Shown: positions 34,524 through 43,410 of the stretch, one piece after another
Layout: the number at the start of each line of letters is the position of its first letter
Position numbering within the stretch: position 1 is the stretch's first letter
From: an uncultured eubacterium 1-6
GTDB lineage: Bacteria > Bacillota > Clostridia > Lachnospirales > Lachnospiraceae
Assembly: GCA_903789595.1 (NCBI GenBank)
Contig: CAIFEZ010000012.1
Location: 38,359-102,358 of the forward strand
Length of the DNA stretch: 64,000 bases
Direction: 5' to 3'
The notes under the pieces: model-generated
What the model saw: only the letters and a program-made list of their open reading frames with translations
The model's database searches: none
What the model was told of the DNA's origin: nothing
Made by a program: the position numbers and the translations under genes

Positions 34524-34550
34524 ATTTTTTCAGAACGCAAATGAAACCTG

Positions 34551-34596
34551 TGAGAGGCTTCCGCAGCAGCCAGCCGCACGGAAGTCTCTTTTTTGT
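34551..34596 (+). terminator. Terminator after DUF6465 gene
   Basis: GAGAGGCTTCCG pairs with CGGAAGTCTC with one G-U, followed by TTTTTT. Confidence 0.8.
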
Positions 34597-34626
34597 AGTA
34601 AAAATCTATAATCAAACCGTTTTTGG

Positions 34627-34655
34627 TTGCGAAATGTTTGTGCATTTGTTATAAT
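34627..34655 (+). promoter_or_regulatory. Promoter of mgsA-rsmD-coaD operon
   Basis: TTGCGA at 34627-34632, 17-bp spacer and TATAAT at 34650-34655 with an extended TGT before it. The leader to mgsA is about 120 bases. Confidence 0.7.
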
Positions 34656-34783
34656 GTGATCAGTAAATGCCCGTGCTGTATCAGCACAACGATAATCATA
34701 CGTCCCCGCGGCACTTCACTCTTCGCAGTTCCTGTGCCGCTGACAGATAAGCAGGCAGTGCAGGAAAGGGAGCATCACATCGC

Positions 34784-35194
34784 ATGAACATTGGAATAAT
34801 CGCACACAACAGCAAGAAAAGTCTGATCGAAGATTTCTGCATCGCGTACAAGGGAATTCTTGCCAAACACGAAATTTATGCGACCGGTACAACCGGAAGG
34901 AGAATCGAAGAGGTAACGAATCTTCACATCCATAAGTTTCTCGCAGGAAGCCTCGGCGGTGACAAGCAGTTCACGGAAATGATCGAAAGAAATGATATGG
35001 ATATGGTCATTTTCTTTTATAATCCGGCAATCATTGATCCGAGAGAGCCGGACGTCGTGAAGATCATGAAGTGCTGCGACCAGTATACCATTCCGATCGC
35101 AACGAATATCGCCACAGCGGAAATGCTGATCCTCGGCCTTGACCGCGGCGATCTTGACTGGAGAATTCAATACAAAGAGGCAAATGAAGAATGA
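34784..35194 (+). CDS. mgsA: Methylglyoxal synthase
   Basis: 136 residues, normal length. It converts dihydroxyacetone phosphate to methylglyoxal, a glycolytic overflow route. Seen motifs: IGIIAHNSKK, IYATGTTGR, LAGSLGGDKQ and the phosphate/catalytic region FFYNPAIIDPREPDV; the C-terminal ATNIATAEML is typical. It starts the operon and overlaps rsmD by four bases. Confidence 0.95.
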   Translation: MNIGIIAHNSKKSLIEDFCIAYKGILAKHEIYATGTTGRRIEEVTNLHIHKFLAGSLGGDKQFTEMIERNDMDMVIFFYNPAIIDPREPDVVKIMKCCDQYTIPIATNIATAEMLILGLDRGDLDWRIQYKEANEE

Positions 35195-35754
35195 GAGTAA
35201 TCGCCGGAAAATGCAGAAGTCTTCCGCTGAAGACACTTCCCGGTAAGGATACCCGCCCGACAACCGACAGGATCAAGGAAACGCTTTTCAATATACTCCA
35301 GAATGATATTCCGGGGTGCCGTTTCCTTGATCTTTTTTCGGGAAGCGGCGCGATCGGTATCGAGGCGCTGAGCCGGGGCGCCGATAGCTGCTGTTTCGTA
35401 GACAAGAGCCGCCAGGCCGTGAATATCATTAACGACAATCTGCGTTTTACAAAGCTGGCGGACCAGGCGACGGTTCTCCAGATGGATGTTCTTTCCGCCG
35501 TCCGGTATCTGTCCGGTCAGATGCCTTTCGACATCGTGTTCCTGGACCCTCCGTATCTTCACGACCTGGAAAAGGAAGCCCTTGAGGCGCTTCGCACCGC
35601 TTCCTGTGTAACGAAGGACACTCTTTTTGTCGTCGAAGCATCCATAAAGAATGATTTTTCCTGGCTTGACAATTCGGGATATACATGTATTAAATGGAAG
35701 ACATACAAAACTAACGAGCACCTTTTCCTGAGGCTCGATTCAGCAGGAGAATAA
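35191..35754 (+). CDS. rsmD: 16S rRNA (guanine966-N2)-methyltransferase RsmD
   Basis: 187 residues. The N-terminal RVIAGKCRS and TRPTTDRIKETLFNIL are diagnostic; the SAM-binding FLDLFSGSGAIGIEALSRGA lies near 48-67 and the catalytic FLDPPY near 117. It methylates G966 of 16S rRNA. coaD follows after 3 bp, a widely conserved rsmD-coaD pair. Confidence 0.95.
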   Translation: MRVIAGKCRSLPLKTLPGKDTRPTTDRIKETLFNILQNDIPGCRFLDLFSGSGAIGIEALSRGADSCCFVDKSRQAVNIINDNLRFTKLADQATVLQMDVLSAVRYLSGQMPFDIVFLDPPYLHDLEKEALEALRTASCVTKDTLFVVEASIKNDFSWLDNSGYTCIKWKTYKTNEHLFLRLDSAGE

Positions 35755-35757
35755 CAA

Positions 35758-36261
35758 ATGGTTATCGCCGTTTATCCGGGCACTTTTGATCCGGTGACCT
35801 ACGGTCATCTGGATATCATTACCCGCGCGTCAAAGTTATATGACAGGCTCATCATCGGGGTTTTGCACAATTCCGCAAAAACTCCGTTGTTTTCATCAAA
35901 AGAACGTGTTAATATACTTAAGAAAGCCACGAGTGGGATTCCGAATGTCGAGGTACAGGCATTTGAAGGCCTTTCCGTCGATTTCGCAAAGGCATGTCAC
36001 GCGAGTGTGATCGTGCGCGGACTGCGCCTGATCACCGATTTCGAATATGAGCTGCAGATGGCGCAGACGAACCGAAAGCTTGCTCCCGATGTCGATACCA
36101 CTTTTCTCTATACGGCGCTTCAGTACTCATATCTGAGCTCTACAACCGTGAAGGAGGTTGCGGCGTTCGGAGGTGACATCAGCGAATTTGTGCCTCCCTT
36201 TGTGGCGGATGAAATTCACCGGAAGCTCGGTGAGATCCGGCGCGTTCACAGCGAAGACTGA
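35758..36261 (+). CDS. coaD: Pantetheine-phosphate adenylyltransferase
   Basis: 167 residues. The nucleotidyltransferase motif [16 protein letters not shown] (T/HxGH) is at residues 6-21, [16 protein letters not shown] near 88 and SSTTVKEVA near 127. It makes dephospho-CoA from phosphopantetheine and ATP. It is the last gene of the mgsA operon. Confidence 0.96.
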   Translation: MVIAVYPGTFDPVTYGHLDIITRASKLYDRLIIGVLHNSAKTPLFSSKERVNILKKATSGIPNVEVQAFEGLSVDFAKACHASVIVRGLRLITDFEYELQMAQTNRKLAPDVDTTFLYTALQYSYLSSTTVKEVAAFGGDISEFVPPFVADEIHRKLGEIRRVHSED

Positions 36262-36518
36262 GATGCTTGCCGGCGTCAGGACAGAAGATTACGATATCCT
36301 GATGAATATATTTTTTCGCATACGATGCAGAAGGATCCGAAACGGCACAGCTGAGGGGCAGCTGCCGGTCATAACCTGACGGATCATTCATTTGGATAAC
36401 GCAGTATTCAGCTGTGCTGTAAAAAGCACCAGCAGGGGCTTTGGCATCGCCGCAGTATGTACAGGCTGCGCTTTGCGGAAGGCACCTTTGTCTGCGTTTT
36501 CGAAGTGCTTATACACGT

Positions 36519-36547
36519 AAGGAGTATAAATAGAAGGAGTATAAATA
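36519..36547 (+). repeat. Tandemly duplicated ribosome binding site
   Basis: AAGGAGTATAAATA occurs at 36519 and again at 36534, 15 bp apart, directly before the ATG at 36548. The rest of 36262-36518 holds no feature I can support. Confidence 0.8.
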
Positions 36548-37210
36548 ATGAGCAGCAGCAGAATTGAACAGATTATTGAGGAGATTGAAGAGTATGTGGA
36601 GAACTGCCGGTATCAGCCGCTGTCCACAACCAAGATCATTGTAAATAAAGAGGAGCTCGAAGAGCTTCTCCGCGAGCTTCGCCTGAAGACACCGGATGAG
36701 ATCAAGCGCTATCAGAAGATCATCGGCAATAAGGATGCGATTCTCGCAGACGCACAGGCAAAGGCGGACAACATCATCGCGGAGGCGGAGAAGAAAGCAC
36801 AGGAGCTGACTTCCGAGACGGAAATCATGCAGGCCGCTTACGCGCAGGCAAACGATACCGTTAACCAGGCCAATCAGCAGGCACAGGATATTCTGGACTC
36901 CGCGCAGAACGACGCGAACAACATCCGCTCCAGCGCGATCACCTATACCGATCAGCTTCTCGGAAACATCTCCTCCATTCTCAGCAACGCGATGGCAGAG
37001 GTCGGAGAGAAGTACAACGATTTCTCCGGTTCCCTGCAGGGCTATTACGATCTCGTAAATCAGAACAGAAGCGAGCTTGCCCCGATGGAGGACAGCAGCT
37101 CCGCATCCGGCAGTACAGCCGCTGCCGGCGAAACCGGCGATCAGACAGCATATGATGATTCCGACGACGTGGATGAGGATGATGACGCCGATTACGAGGA
37201 TGAAGAGTAA
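36548..37210 (+). CDS. Coiled-coil protein with acidic tail (often annotated ATPase)
   Basis: 220 residues. Residues 1-60 resemble the start of DivIVA/V-ATPase-subunit-like coiled coils in Lachnospiraceae (IEQIIEEIEEYVENC, ELEELLRELRLKTPDEI); residues 75-140 are a continuous coiled coil rich in Ala/Gln/Asn; the end is highly acidic (DDSDDVDEDDDADYEDEE). There is no Walker motif, so the name ATPase would be misleading. A division or envelope-scaffold role is only a guess. Confidence 0.7.
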   Translation: MSSSRIEQIIEEIEEYVENCRYQPLSTTKIIVNKEELEELLRELRLKTPDEIKRYQKIIGNKDAILADAQAKADNIIAEAEKKAQELTSETEIMQAAYAQANDTVNQANQQAQDILDSAQNDANNIRSSAITYTDQLLGNISSILSNAMAEVGEKYNDFSGSLQGYYDLVNQNRSELAPMEDSSSASGSTAAAGETGDQTAYDDSDDVDEDDDADYEDEE

Positions 37211-37225
37211 ATTTTGAACTTATCG

Positions 37226-37260
37226 CAGCTCATTCCGGACGGAATGGGCTGTTTTTTGTT
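37226..37260 (+). terminator. Terminator after coiled-coil gene
   Basis: CAGCTCATTCC pairs with GGAATGGGCTG around GGAC, followed by TTTTTT. It lies between the coiled-coil gene and the alarmone synthetase, only 20 bases before the latter's start. Confidence 0.85.
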
Positions 37261-37280
37261 ATCAGACAGGGTGAAAAAAT

Positions 37281-38114
37281 ATGGATATCATCATGTGGCA
37301 CAAGGTCCTCAGCCCCTATGTAATGGCTGTGGATGAGCTGATTCTGAAATTTGATTCTCTGCGGAGAGAATTTCAGGAGCAGGGGAAGTACTGCCCGATC
37401 GAACACGTTACCGGACGTGTCAAGAGCATTTCCAGCATACTGGACAAGATGGCGAAGAAGAACATCCCGCCGGAAAAGATGGAAGAGCAGATAGAGGACA
37501 TCGCGGGCATCCGCATCATCTGCCAGTTTACAGAGGATATCAGCCGGGTTGCCAGCCTCATCACCAGCCGGACCGATATCGAGCTGGTCGAAATCAAGGA
37601 CTATATCCGCAACCAGAAGCAGAGCGGCTACCGCAGCTACCACATGGTCGTGCACTATGAGGTGAATACCATCAACGGGCCGAAGAAGATCCTGGTCGAG
37701 ATCCAGATCCGGACCATGGCCATGGACTTCTGGGCCACGACCGAGCATTCGCTTCAGTACAAGTACAAGGGAAAGATTCCGGAGCGGGTCGGCAGCCGTC
37801 TGTCCAACGCCGCGGACGCCATCATTTCCCTGGACAGCGAGATGTCGTCGGTCCGCGACGAGATCATGGACGCCCAGCTCTCCTCCAAGCTTCGCTACAA
37901 TCTCGTGGAGGATATCGTAAATACCATCGAAAGCCTCTACCGAATGACCTCAAAGCGCGAGGTGGAAAAAATTCAGGAAGAGTTCTACCGGATTTACCAG
38001 TCCGGAGACGTCGAAGAGCTGGTCCGCTATCACCGTCAGCTTGATCTCATCGCACAGGCATATCACGCACAGAAAAACCGCGTCGATGAAGGCATTAAAA
38101 TCAGCGAAGAATAA
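37281..38114 (+). CDS. RelA/SpoT-domain small alarmone synthetase (RelQ-like)
   Basis: 277 residues, containing a synthetase domain only. Motifs in order: GRVKSISSILDKM, EDIAGIRIICQF near 75, KQSGYRSYHMVVHY near 115 and EIQIRTMAMDFWATTEHSLQ near 140. There is no HD hydrolase, TGS or ACT domain, so it should make (p)ppGpp or pGpp without degrading it. The C-terminal helical region is usual for tetrameric RelQ. It is followed 14 bp later by a membrane protein. Confidence 0.9.
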   Translation: MDIIMWHKVLSPYVMAVDELILKFDSLRREFQEQGKYCPIEHVTGRVKSISSILDKMAKKNIPPEKMEEQIEDIAGIRIICQFTEDISRVASLITSRTDIELVEIKDYIRNQKQSGYRSYHMVVHYEVNTINGPKKILVEIQIRTMAMDFWATTEHSLQYKYKGKIPERVGSRLSNAADAIISLDSEMSSVRDEIMDAQLSSKLRYNLVEDIVNTIESLYRMTSKREVEKIQEEFYRIYQSGDVEELVRYHRQLDLIAQAYHAQKNRVDEGIKISEE

Positions 38115-38128
38115 AAGGAGACACTGCA

Positions 38129-38701
38129 TTGAAAATAGAAAAGGGCCGGTACGGCTATATCCGGCATGAAAAGTTTAAAAGAGTTCTGCGAACCGCCGTC
38201 GCGTTCGCGGTTGATTTTGCCATTTTTGCCTTCGGTCTGATCATGAACGACGGCAGCCGCCTCAACATCTATTCTATTATCGCGGCAGTCGGCTGCATTC
38301 CGGCGGCGATGTCCATGGTGGGAATGATCATGATGCTGATGAGAAAGCCGATGGATCCGGATCTCCATGCGGAGATCGAAAGCCACGCGGGTTCTCTCCT
38401 CATGCTGTACGAGCTCTACCTGACCACCCGCGACCAGAATCTGTTTATCGACGCGGCGGCCGTATGCGGAGAATATATCACCGCATATACACATGAGGAT
38501 GTCTCGCCCGGCGTGCTCCAGTTCATGGAAGGCCATATCCGGAAGTCGGTCCTGCAGAGCGGATACAAGGTCACCGTCAAGATCTTCTCCAACCGGAAGA
38601 ACTTCCTGGACCGCATCGGCCAGATGCGGGAAAAGCAGGAGGAATACCGCATGGACCGCGACGAAGAGGTCGCGGCCGTTCTCCGACAGCTTGCACTCTG
38701 A
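38129..38701 (+). CDS. Conserved membrane protein of unknown function
   Basis: 190 residues with two membrane helices near 20-40 and 48-70 (VAFAVDFAIFAFGLIM; IYSIIAAVGCIPAAMSMVGM), then a soluble C-terminal domain (SVLQSGYKVTVKIFSNRKNF) ending in charged helices. I recognise it only as a conserved clostridial hypothetical. Its position directly after the alarmone synthetase suggests co-transcription. Confidence 0.7.
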   Translation: MKIEKGRYGYIRHEKFKRVLRTAVAFAVDFAIFAFGLIMNDGSRLNIYSIIAAVGCIPAAMSMVGMIMMLMRKPMDPDLHAEIESHAGSLLMLYELYLTTRDQNLFIDAAAVCGEYITAYTHEDVSPGVLQFMEGHIRKSVLQSGYKVTVKIFSNRKNFLDRIGQMREKQEEYRMDRDEEVAAVLRQLAL

Positions 38702-38791
38702 AACAAAAAAACAGGCAGCCTCACCGGGCCCGATACCGTATGCGGCACTTTTCAACATGGGCGTTTTCCTGCATCTTTAAGGGGATAAGGC

Positions 38792-39916
38792 ATGATTCAA
38801 ATTACGATCGACACCGAAACCGCTTCCCAGCGTCTGGACAAATTTCTCAGAAGATATCTTCCGGAGGCGGGGAGCGGTTTCCTGTACAAGCAGCTGCGAA
38901 AAAAGAATATCACGCTGAACGGACGAAAAGCTTCCGGAAAAGAGCTTCTCGATGAGGGCGATGTGATCAGAATCTTCTTCTCGGATGAAACGCTGCAGAA
39001 ATTTTCCGGCGGGAAACAATTGCCCGGGAAGAGAGAATCCGACGGCGCCCTTTCGAAAGTGTCGGTCCTTGGCAGTTCGGACATCCTCTTTGAGGATTCT
39101 CATGTGCTGATTCTGAACAAGAAGGCCGGAATCCTCTCACAAAAGGCGTCGCCGGACAACGTCTCCCTGGTGGAGATGATCCAGGCATACCTGGCCGCGA
39201 AGGGCGAGATCACGGAGGAAAGCCTCCGTACCTTCCGTCCCTCCGTCGTCAACCGGATCGACCGCAACACAAGCGGCATCGTGCTCGCCGCCAAGACACT
39301 TGCCGCCGCCCGGGAACTTTCCGAATGTCTGCGCAACCGCTCTGTGCACAAATACTACTATGCCCTGACAGAGGGCGATATTCAGGATCCTGCCCGCATT
39401 TCCGCGCGGCTTACGAAGGATCCCCGGACCAACCGGGTGACCGTTCATGACGAAGCGGCAGTCCTCAGGACGGATGCTGCGCAGTCCAAAGGCAGCGCGG
39501 CGCGTTCCGCTGACAGCCGAACTTCCGGCGGAATCAAAACGCGGGACACCGGCGAATACATCGAGACGGAGTATGCCCCGGCCGAACACTTCCAGATCAC
39601 CGGCCCGGACGGACGGCCCGCTGTCTTCACATTATTAAAGGTCAATCTGATCACCGGAAAAACGCACCAGATCCGGAGCCACCTTGCTTTTATTGGACAT
39701 CCGATCATCGGTGATGTAAAATATGGTCTCAGAAACAGGAACGAGGAATTCCGCAGAAGCTTCGGCCTGCGCCGGCAGTTTCTTCACGCCGCCGAGCTTA
39801 CATTTCCCGCGATGAGCGGCGTTCTCGCCGATCTTTCGGGGAGAACCTTTCAGGCTCCCATGCCGGACGATCTCAGAACGGTCCTCGAAGAACTCAGAGC
39901 CTGCAAGCGGATATAA
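38792..39916 (+). CDS. RluA-family pseudouridine synthase
   Basis: 374 residues with AAGGGGAT upstream. An S4-like RNA-binding region (ASQRLDKFLRRYLPEA, KNITLNGRKAS) spans 8-70; the catalytic motif is VVNRIDRNTSGIVLAAKT with Asp near 157, and LITGKTHQIRSHLAFIGHPI follows near 285. An insert of about 45 residues (near 225-270) separates the two halves of the catalytic domain. It isomerises uridine in rRNA or tRNA; the site is unknown. Confidence 0.92.
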   Translation: MIQITIDTETASQRLDKFLRRYLPEAGSGFLYKQLRKKNITLNGRKASGKELLDEGDVIRIFFSDETLQKFSGGKQLPGKRESDGALSKVSVLGSSDILFEDSHVLILNKKAGILSQKASPDNVSLVEMIQAYLAAKGEITEESLRTFRPSVVNRIDRNTSGIVLAAKTLAAARELSECLRNRSVHKYYYALTEGDIQDPARISARLTKDPRTNRVTVHDEAAVLRTDAAQSKGSAARSADSRTSGGIKTRDTGEYIETEYAPAEHFQITGPDGRPAVFTLLKVNLITGKTHQIRSHLAFIGHPIIGDVKYGLRNRNEEFRRSFGLRRQFLHAAELTFPAMSGVLADLSGRTFQAPMPDDLRTVLEELRACKRI

Positions 39917-39985
39917 CGCTTTGCCCGGCAATCACAGGACAGACGCGAAAAATCATATCATTTTTTAAACAGGAAAGAAGAACAC

Positions 39986-40843
39986 ATGAACAGAAAACCC
40001 GATACCAATTCCACAGACAGCCGCCCGGAAGAGCCGGACGAACCGGAAGAGCAGAAGACGGCGGCCGCACCGGGCAAACCGGACGAGCAGACGACGGCAG
40101 CCGCACCGGGCGAATCGGAAGAGCAGACAACAGCAGCCGCACCGGGCGAATCAAAAGAGAAAACACCGGTCACTACACCGGATGACCGGAAGGAGAGCAT
40201 CCGGAAGGATGTTCTGGACTATGTGAAAATCATTGCGATCGTTCTGATCGTCATGTTTGTCCTCCAGAAATTCATTATTGTCAATGCACGGATCCCCTCC
40301 GCGTCCATGGAGCCGACGATCATGACAAACGACCAGATCTTCGGAAACCGCCTGGCCTATCTGAACAGCGACCCGAAGCGTTATGACATCGTCATCTTCC
40401 GGTATCCGGACGATGAATCCCGTCTGTTCATCAAGAGAGTCATCGGTCTTCCGGGAGAAACCGTCGACATCCGGGACGGAGATGTCTACATCAACGGAAG
40501 CGAGACGCCGCTGGACGACAGCTTCTGCGCCACACCGAATTCCACCGACACCGGCAATCTGACCTTCCCCCTCACGGTTCCGGCTGACAGCTACTTTATG
40601 CTGGGCGACAACCGCGTGTACTCCAAGGATTCCCGTTACTGGGAAAATCCGTTTGTAAAGAAGGAGAAGATCCTCGGAAAGGCCGTCTTCCGTTACTGGC
40701 CGCTGAACAAGATCTCCGTGATCAACAGCAAAGAGGCGGATTACTATGATCCGGCCTCGGATGCAGCGAGCGCATTCGCGGGCACCGGCACGTCCTCCGC
40801 CGGATTCCCTGCGGTGAATCCGGTTTCCGTATTCGGATTCTGA
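39986..40843 (+). CDS. lepB: Signal peptidase I with repetitive N-terminal extension
   Basis: 285 residues. Residues 1-75 are a cytoplasmic acidic extension with 12-residue repeats (EQTTAAAPGESE). A single membrane anchor (IIAIVLIVMFVLQKFIIV) lies near 80-97. Catalytic Ser is in IPSASMEPT near 107 and the Lys in LFIKRVIGLPGE near 150; the later box GDNRVYSKDSRYW is present. It cleaves secretory signal peptides at the outer face of the membrane. The C-terminal 45 residues after LGKAVFRYWPLNKI are atypical. Confidence 0.93.
   Translation: MNRKPDTNSTDSRPEEPDEPEEQKTAAAPGKPDEQTTAAAPGESEEQTTAAAPGESKEKTPVTTPDDRKESIRKDVLDYVKIIAIVLIVMFVLQKFIIVNARIPSASMEPTIMTNDQIFGNRLAYLNSDPKRYDIVIFRYPDDESRLFIKRVIGLPGETVDIRDGDVYINGSETPLDDSFCATPNSTDTGNLTFPLTVPADSYFMLGDNRVYSKDSRYWENPFVKKEKILGKAVFRYWPLNKISVINSKEADYYDPASDAASAFAGTGTSSAGFPAVNPVSVFGF
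40049..40192 (+). repeat. 36-bp coding repeats in lepB
   Basis: Units start at 40049, 40085, 40121 and (degenerate) 40157; each encodes E-Q-T-T-A-A-A-P-G-x-x-x or a variant. Confidence 0.85.
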
Positions 40844-40853
40844 GGTATCTGCT

Positions 40854-41387
40854 ATGGCAACCTGGAATTCAAGAGGCCTCCGGGGCTCCACCCTGGAGGA
40901 TATGATCAACCGGACCAATGGCCAGTACCGGGAACAGGGACTCGCGCTGATTCAGAAGATTCCCACCCCGATCACTCCGGTCCGGATGGACAAGGAGACC
41001 CGACGCATCACCCTGGCATATTTCGACCAGAAGAGCACCATCGACTATATCGGAGCGGTGCAGGGCATTCCGGTCTGCTTCGATGCAAAGGAATGCAAGA
41101 CCGATACCTTTCCGCTGGCAAATATCCATCCGCATCAGATCCGTTTCATGTCCGATTTCGAGAAGCAGAGAGGAATTTCCTTTCTCCTTATTTTCTATTC
41201 CTCACGGGATGAATATTATTATCTTCGCTATGAGGAACTGATGCGGTTCTGGAACCGCATGGAAGCAGGCGGGCTGAAGCGTTTTCATTACGACGAGCTC
41301 ACGCCGGCTTTTTTTCTCCGGAAAAGAGCCGGCTTTCTGGTTCCGTACCTCGACGGGATCTCAAGAGATCTGTCTGTCCGGAATTAG
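40854..41387 (+). CDS. recU: Holliday junction resolvase RecU
   Basis: 177 residues. RecU features include the N-terminal NSRGLRGSTLEDMIN, the metal-binding nuclease core DYIGAVQGIPVCFDAKECK near 63-81 and NIHPHQIRFM near 93. It cuts the junctions that RuvAB migrates, taking the place of RuvC in Firmicutes. It lies 10 bp after lepB. Confidence 0.93.
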   Translation: MATWNSRGLRGSTLEDMINRTNGQYREQGLALIQKIPTPITPVRMDKETRRITLAYFDQKSTIDYIGAVQGIPVCFDAKECKTDTFPLANIHPHQIRFMSDFEKQRGISFLLIFYSSRDEYYYLRYEELMRFWNRMEAGGLKRFHYDELTPAFFLRKRAGFLVPYLDGISRDLSVRN

Positions 41388-41406
41388 TTCTTGTATTTAA
41401 TGTAGT

Positions 41407-41422
41407 AGTATGGTAGCATACT
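41407..41422. promoter_or_regulatory. Palindromic operator candidate before his operon
   Basis: AGTATGGTAGCATACT, a perfect 6-4-6 inverted repeat 64 bases before hisZ. A TTGTAT 14 bases upstream could be a -35. A TrpR-like (YerC/HisR) repressor site is a possible reading; no regulator gene is adjacent. Confidence 0.5.
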
Positions 41423-41485
41423 AAAGTGATGAATTTAGAACAGCACCTGAAAAAAAGCTTATCCGTTTAACAACAGGAGACCGCC

Positions 41486-42763
41486 ATGAAAAAACTGATC
41501 CACACCCCCGAGGGGGTCCGCGACATATTCGGCCGCGAATGCGACCGAAAGAGATATCTGGAGAGACAGATCGAGAAGCTCTACCGCTCCTACGGGTATC
41601 AGTCCATCGAGACCCCGGGCTTTGAATTCTTCGACGTCTTCGCAAAGGAGGTCGGAACGACGCCCTCACGGGATCTCTATAAATTTTTCGACCGGGACGG
41701 CAACACCCTGGTTCTTCGCTCGGATTTCACGCCGTCCGTCGCACGTGCCGTTGCCATGTATTTCGGCGAAGAGGAGATGCCGCTGCGGCTGTGCTACCAC
41801 GGAAGCATCTACCGCAACAACCATTCCTACCACGGAAGCCTGAACGAAAGCACACAGATGGGCGTGGAATTCATGAACGATGACAGCGCCGAGGCAGACG
41901 CGGAAATCATCGCCCTTGTGGTTTCCACCATGCGCATGGCGGGTCTGGAAAATTTTCAGGTCAGCATGGGGCATGTCGATTACTTCAACGCCCTGGCGGA
42001 AGAGGCCGGCATGAGCGAGGAGTCTCTGCAGGAGCTCAGAAATCTTCTCGCCGCGCAAAATCGTTTCGGCGCAGAGGAGCTGATCGATCAGCTGAACATC
42101 CGGCCGGATCTGAAGAAGGCCCTGGTGGAGATGCCGGGTCTCTTCGGAAACGAGGAAGTACTCGAGCAGGCGAGAAACCTGACCGGCAACCGCAGCTGCC
42201 GCGCCGCCGTAGACCGTCTGGAACAGATCTACCGATTTCTGAAGATGTACGGCTGTGAAAACTATGTCACCTTCGATTTCGGCCTGGTGACGGAGTACCG
42301 GTATTACACCGGCATTATTTTTCAGGCGTACACCTACGGCTCGGGCGATGCTCTCATCAAGGGCGGCCGCTACAACCGTCTGATCGAGCATTTCGGCAAA
42401 AAATGCGCGGCCGTCGGTTTTGCAACCGAGATCGATTCTCTTCTGAATGCCATCGAGCGCCAGAAGATCTCCCTTCCCGTGGAGGATATCAAGACCATGA
42501 TTCTTTACCCGGCGGAGATGGAAGAGATGGCCATTCATTACGCGAATTCCCGGAGAGCGAACGGACTCGAGGTCGCCTGCGTCCGGTTTGAATACGGCAA
42601 GGTCGTAGATGACTACCGCAGATACGGCATGCGCAATCAGTTCGGCGGCATCATCTATTTCCGCTCGATGGATGAAGTCTACGCCATCAACCTTTCCAAC
42701 GGCAGCACCGAAAGAATCTACCCCTTTGGCGGAAATCGCGGAAACGGAGGCGGCACACAATGA
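41486..42763 (+). CDS. hisZ: ATP phosphoribosyltransferase regulatory subunit
   Basis: 425 residues, a class II tRNA-synthetase-like fold lacking aminoacylation function: TPEGVRDIFGRECDRKRYLE, then TLVLRSDFTPSVARA near 75 and the HisRS-like motif GLVTEYRYYTGIIFQAY near 270. HisZ is the obligatory partner of short HisG and carries histidine feedback control. It is the first gene of the operon and overlaps hisG by four bases. Confidence 0.93.
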   Translation: MKKLIHTPEGVRDIFGRECDRKRYLERQIEKLYRSYGYQSIETPGFEFFDVFAKEVGTTPSRDLYKFFDRDGNTLVLRSDFTPSVARAVAMYFGEEEMPLRLCYHGSIYRNNHSYHGSLNESTQMGVEFMNDDSAEADAEIIALVVSTMRMAGLENFQVSMGHVDYFNALAEEAGMSEESLQELRNLLAAQNRFGAEELIDQLNIRPDLKKALVEMPGLFGNEEVLEQARNLTGNRSCRAAVDRLEQIYRFLKMYGCENYVTFDFGLVTEYRYYTGIIFQAYTYGSGDALIKGGRYNRLIEHFGKKCAAVGFATEIDSLLNAIERQKISLPVEDIKTMILYPAEMEEMAIHYANSRRANGLEVACVRFEYGKVVDDYRRYGMRNQFGGIIYFRSMDEVYAINLSNGSTERIYPFGGNRGNGGGTQ

Positions 42764-43410
42764 GATATCTTACCTTTGCGCTCACAAAAGGACGTCTGGC
42801 GGAGCAGACCATGGCGACGCTGGAAAAGCTAGGCATCAGCTGCGACGAAATGAAGGACAAGAATACCCGCAAGCTGATCTTTACCAACGAGCAGTACGGC
42901 CTGCGGTTCTTTCTGGCAAAGGGGCCGGATGTTCCCACCTACGTCGAATACGGCGCAGCTGACATCGGCATCGTCGGCAAGGACACCATCATGGAGGAAA
43001 ACCGCAAGATCTACGAGGTTCTCGACCTCGGCTACGGGAAATGCAGAATGTGTGTATGCGGTCCGGCATCGGCCAGAGAATATCTCGATCACAACCAGCT
43101 GATCCGGGTGGCGACTAAATATCCGAACATTGCCAAGGACTATTTTTACAACAAGAAAAACCAGAACGTGGAGATCATAAAGCTGAACGGCTCCATCGAG
43201 CTGGCCCCCATCGTGGGACTCTCCGAGGTGATCGTCGATATCGTTGAGACCGGAACCACCCTGAGAGAGAACGGCCTTCAGGTCCTCGAAGAGGTCTGTC
43301 CGCTCTCCGCGAGAATGGTTGTCAATCCGGTCAGCATGAAAATGGACAATACGAGGATCACGGACCTGATCCGCCGGATCAAGGCGGTCCGCGCACAGGA
43401 ACAGTCCTGA
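42760..43410 (+). CDS. hisG: ATP phosphoribosyltransferase, short form
   Basis: 216 residues, the short HisG without the C-terminal regulatory domain. TFALTKGRLAEQTM opens the protein, GAADIGIVGKDTIMEE lies near 66 and the PRPP-binding IVDIVETGTTLRENGL near 158. It catalyses the first step of histidine synthesis together with HisZ. Its last codons (QS and stop) are part of a 48-bp tandem duplication that fills the gap to hisD. Confidence 0.95.
   Translation: MRYLTFALTKGRLAEQTMATLEKLGISCDEMKDKNTRKLIFTNEQYGLRFFLAKGPDVPTYVEYGAADIGIVGKDTIMEENRKIYEVLDLGYGKCRMCVCGPASAREYLDHNQLIRVATKYPNIAKDYFYNKKNQNVEIIKLNGSIELAPIVGLSEVIVDIVETGTTLRENGLQVLEEVCPLSARMVVNPVSMKMDNTRITDLIRRIKAVRAQEQS

Noticed and set aside
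36262..36518. Small ORFs after coaD
   Set aside because: Both strands give only short frames without ribosome binding sites or familiar residues.
41388..41485. T-box riboswitch for the his operon
   Set aside because: Only 98 bp separate recU and hisZ and no specifier-loop or T-box sequence is visible.
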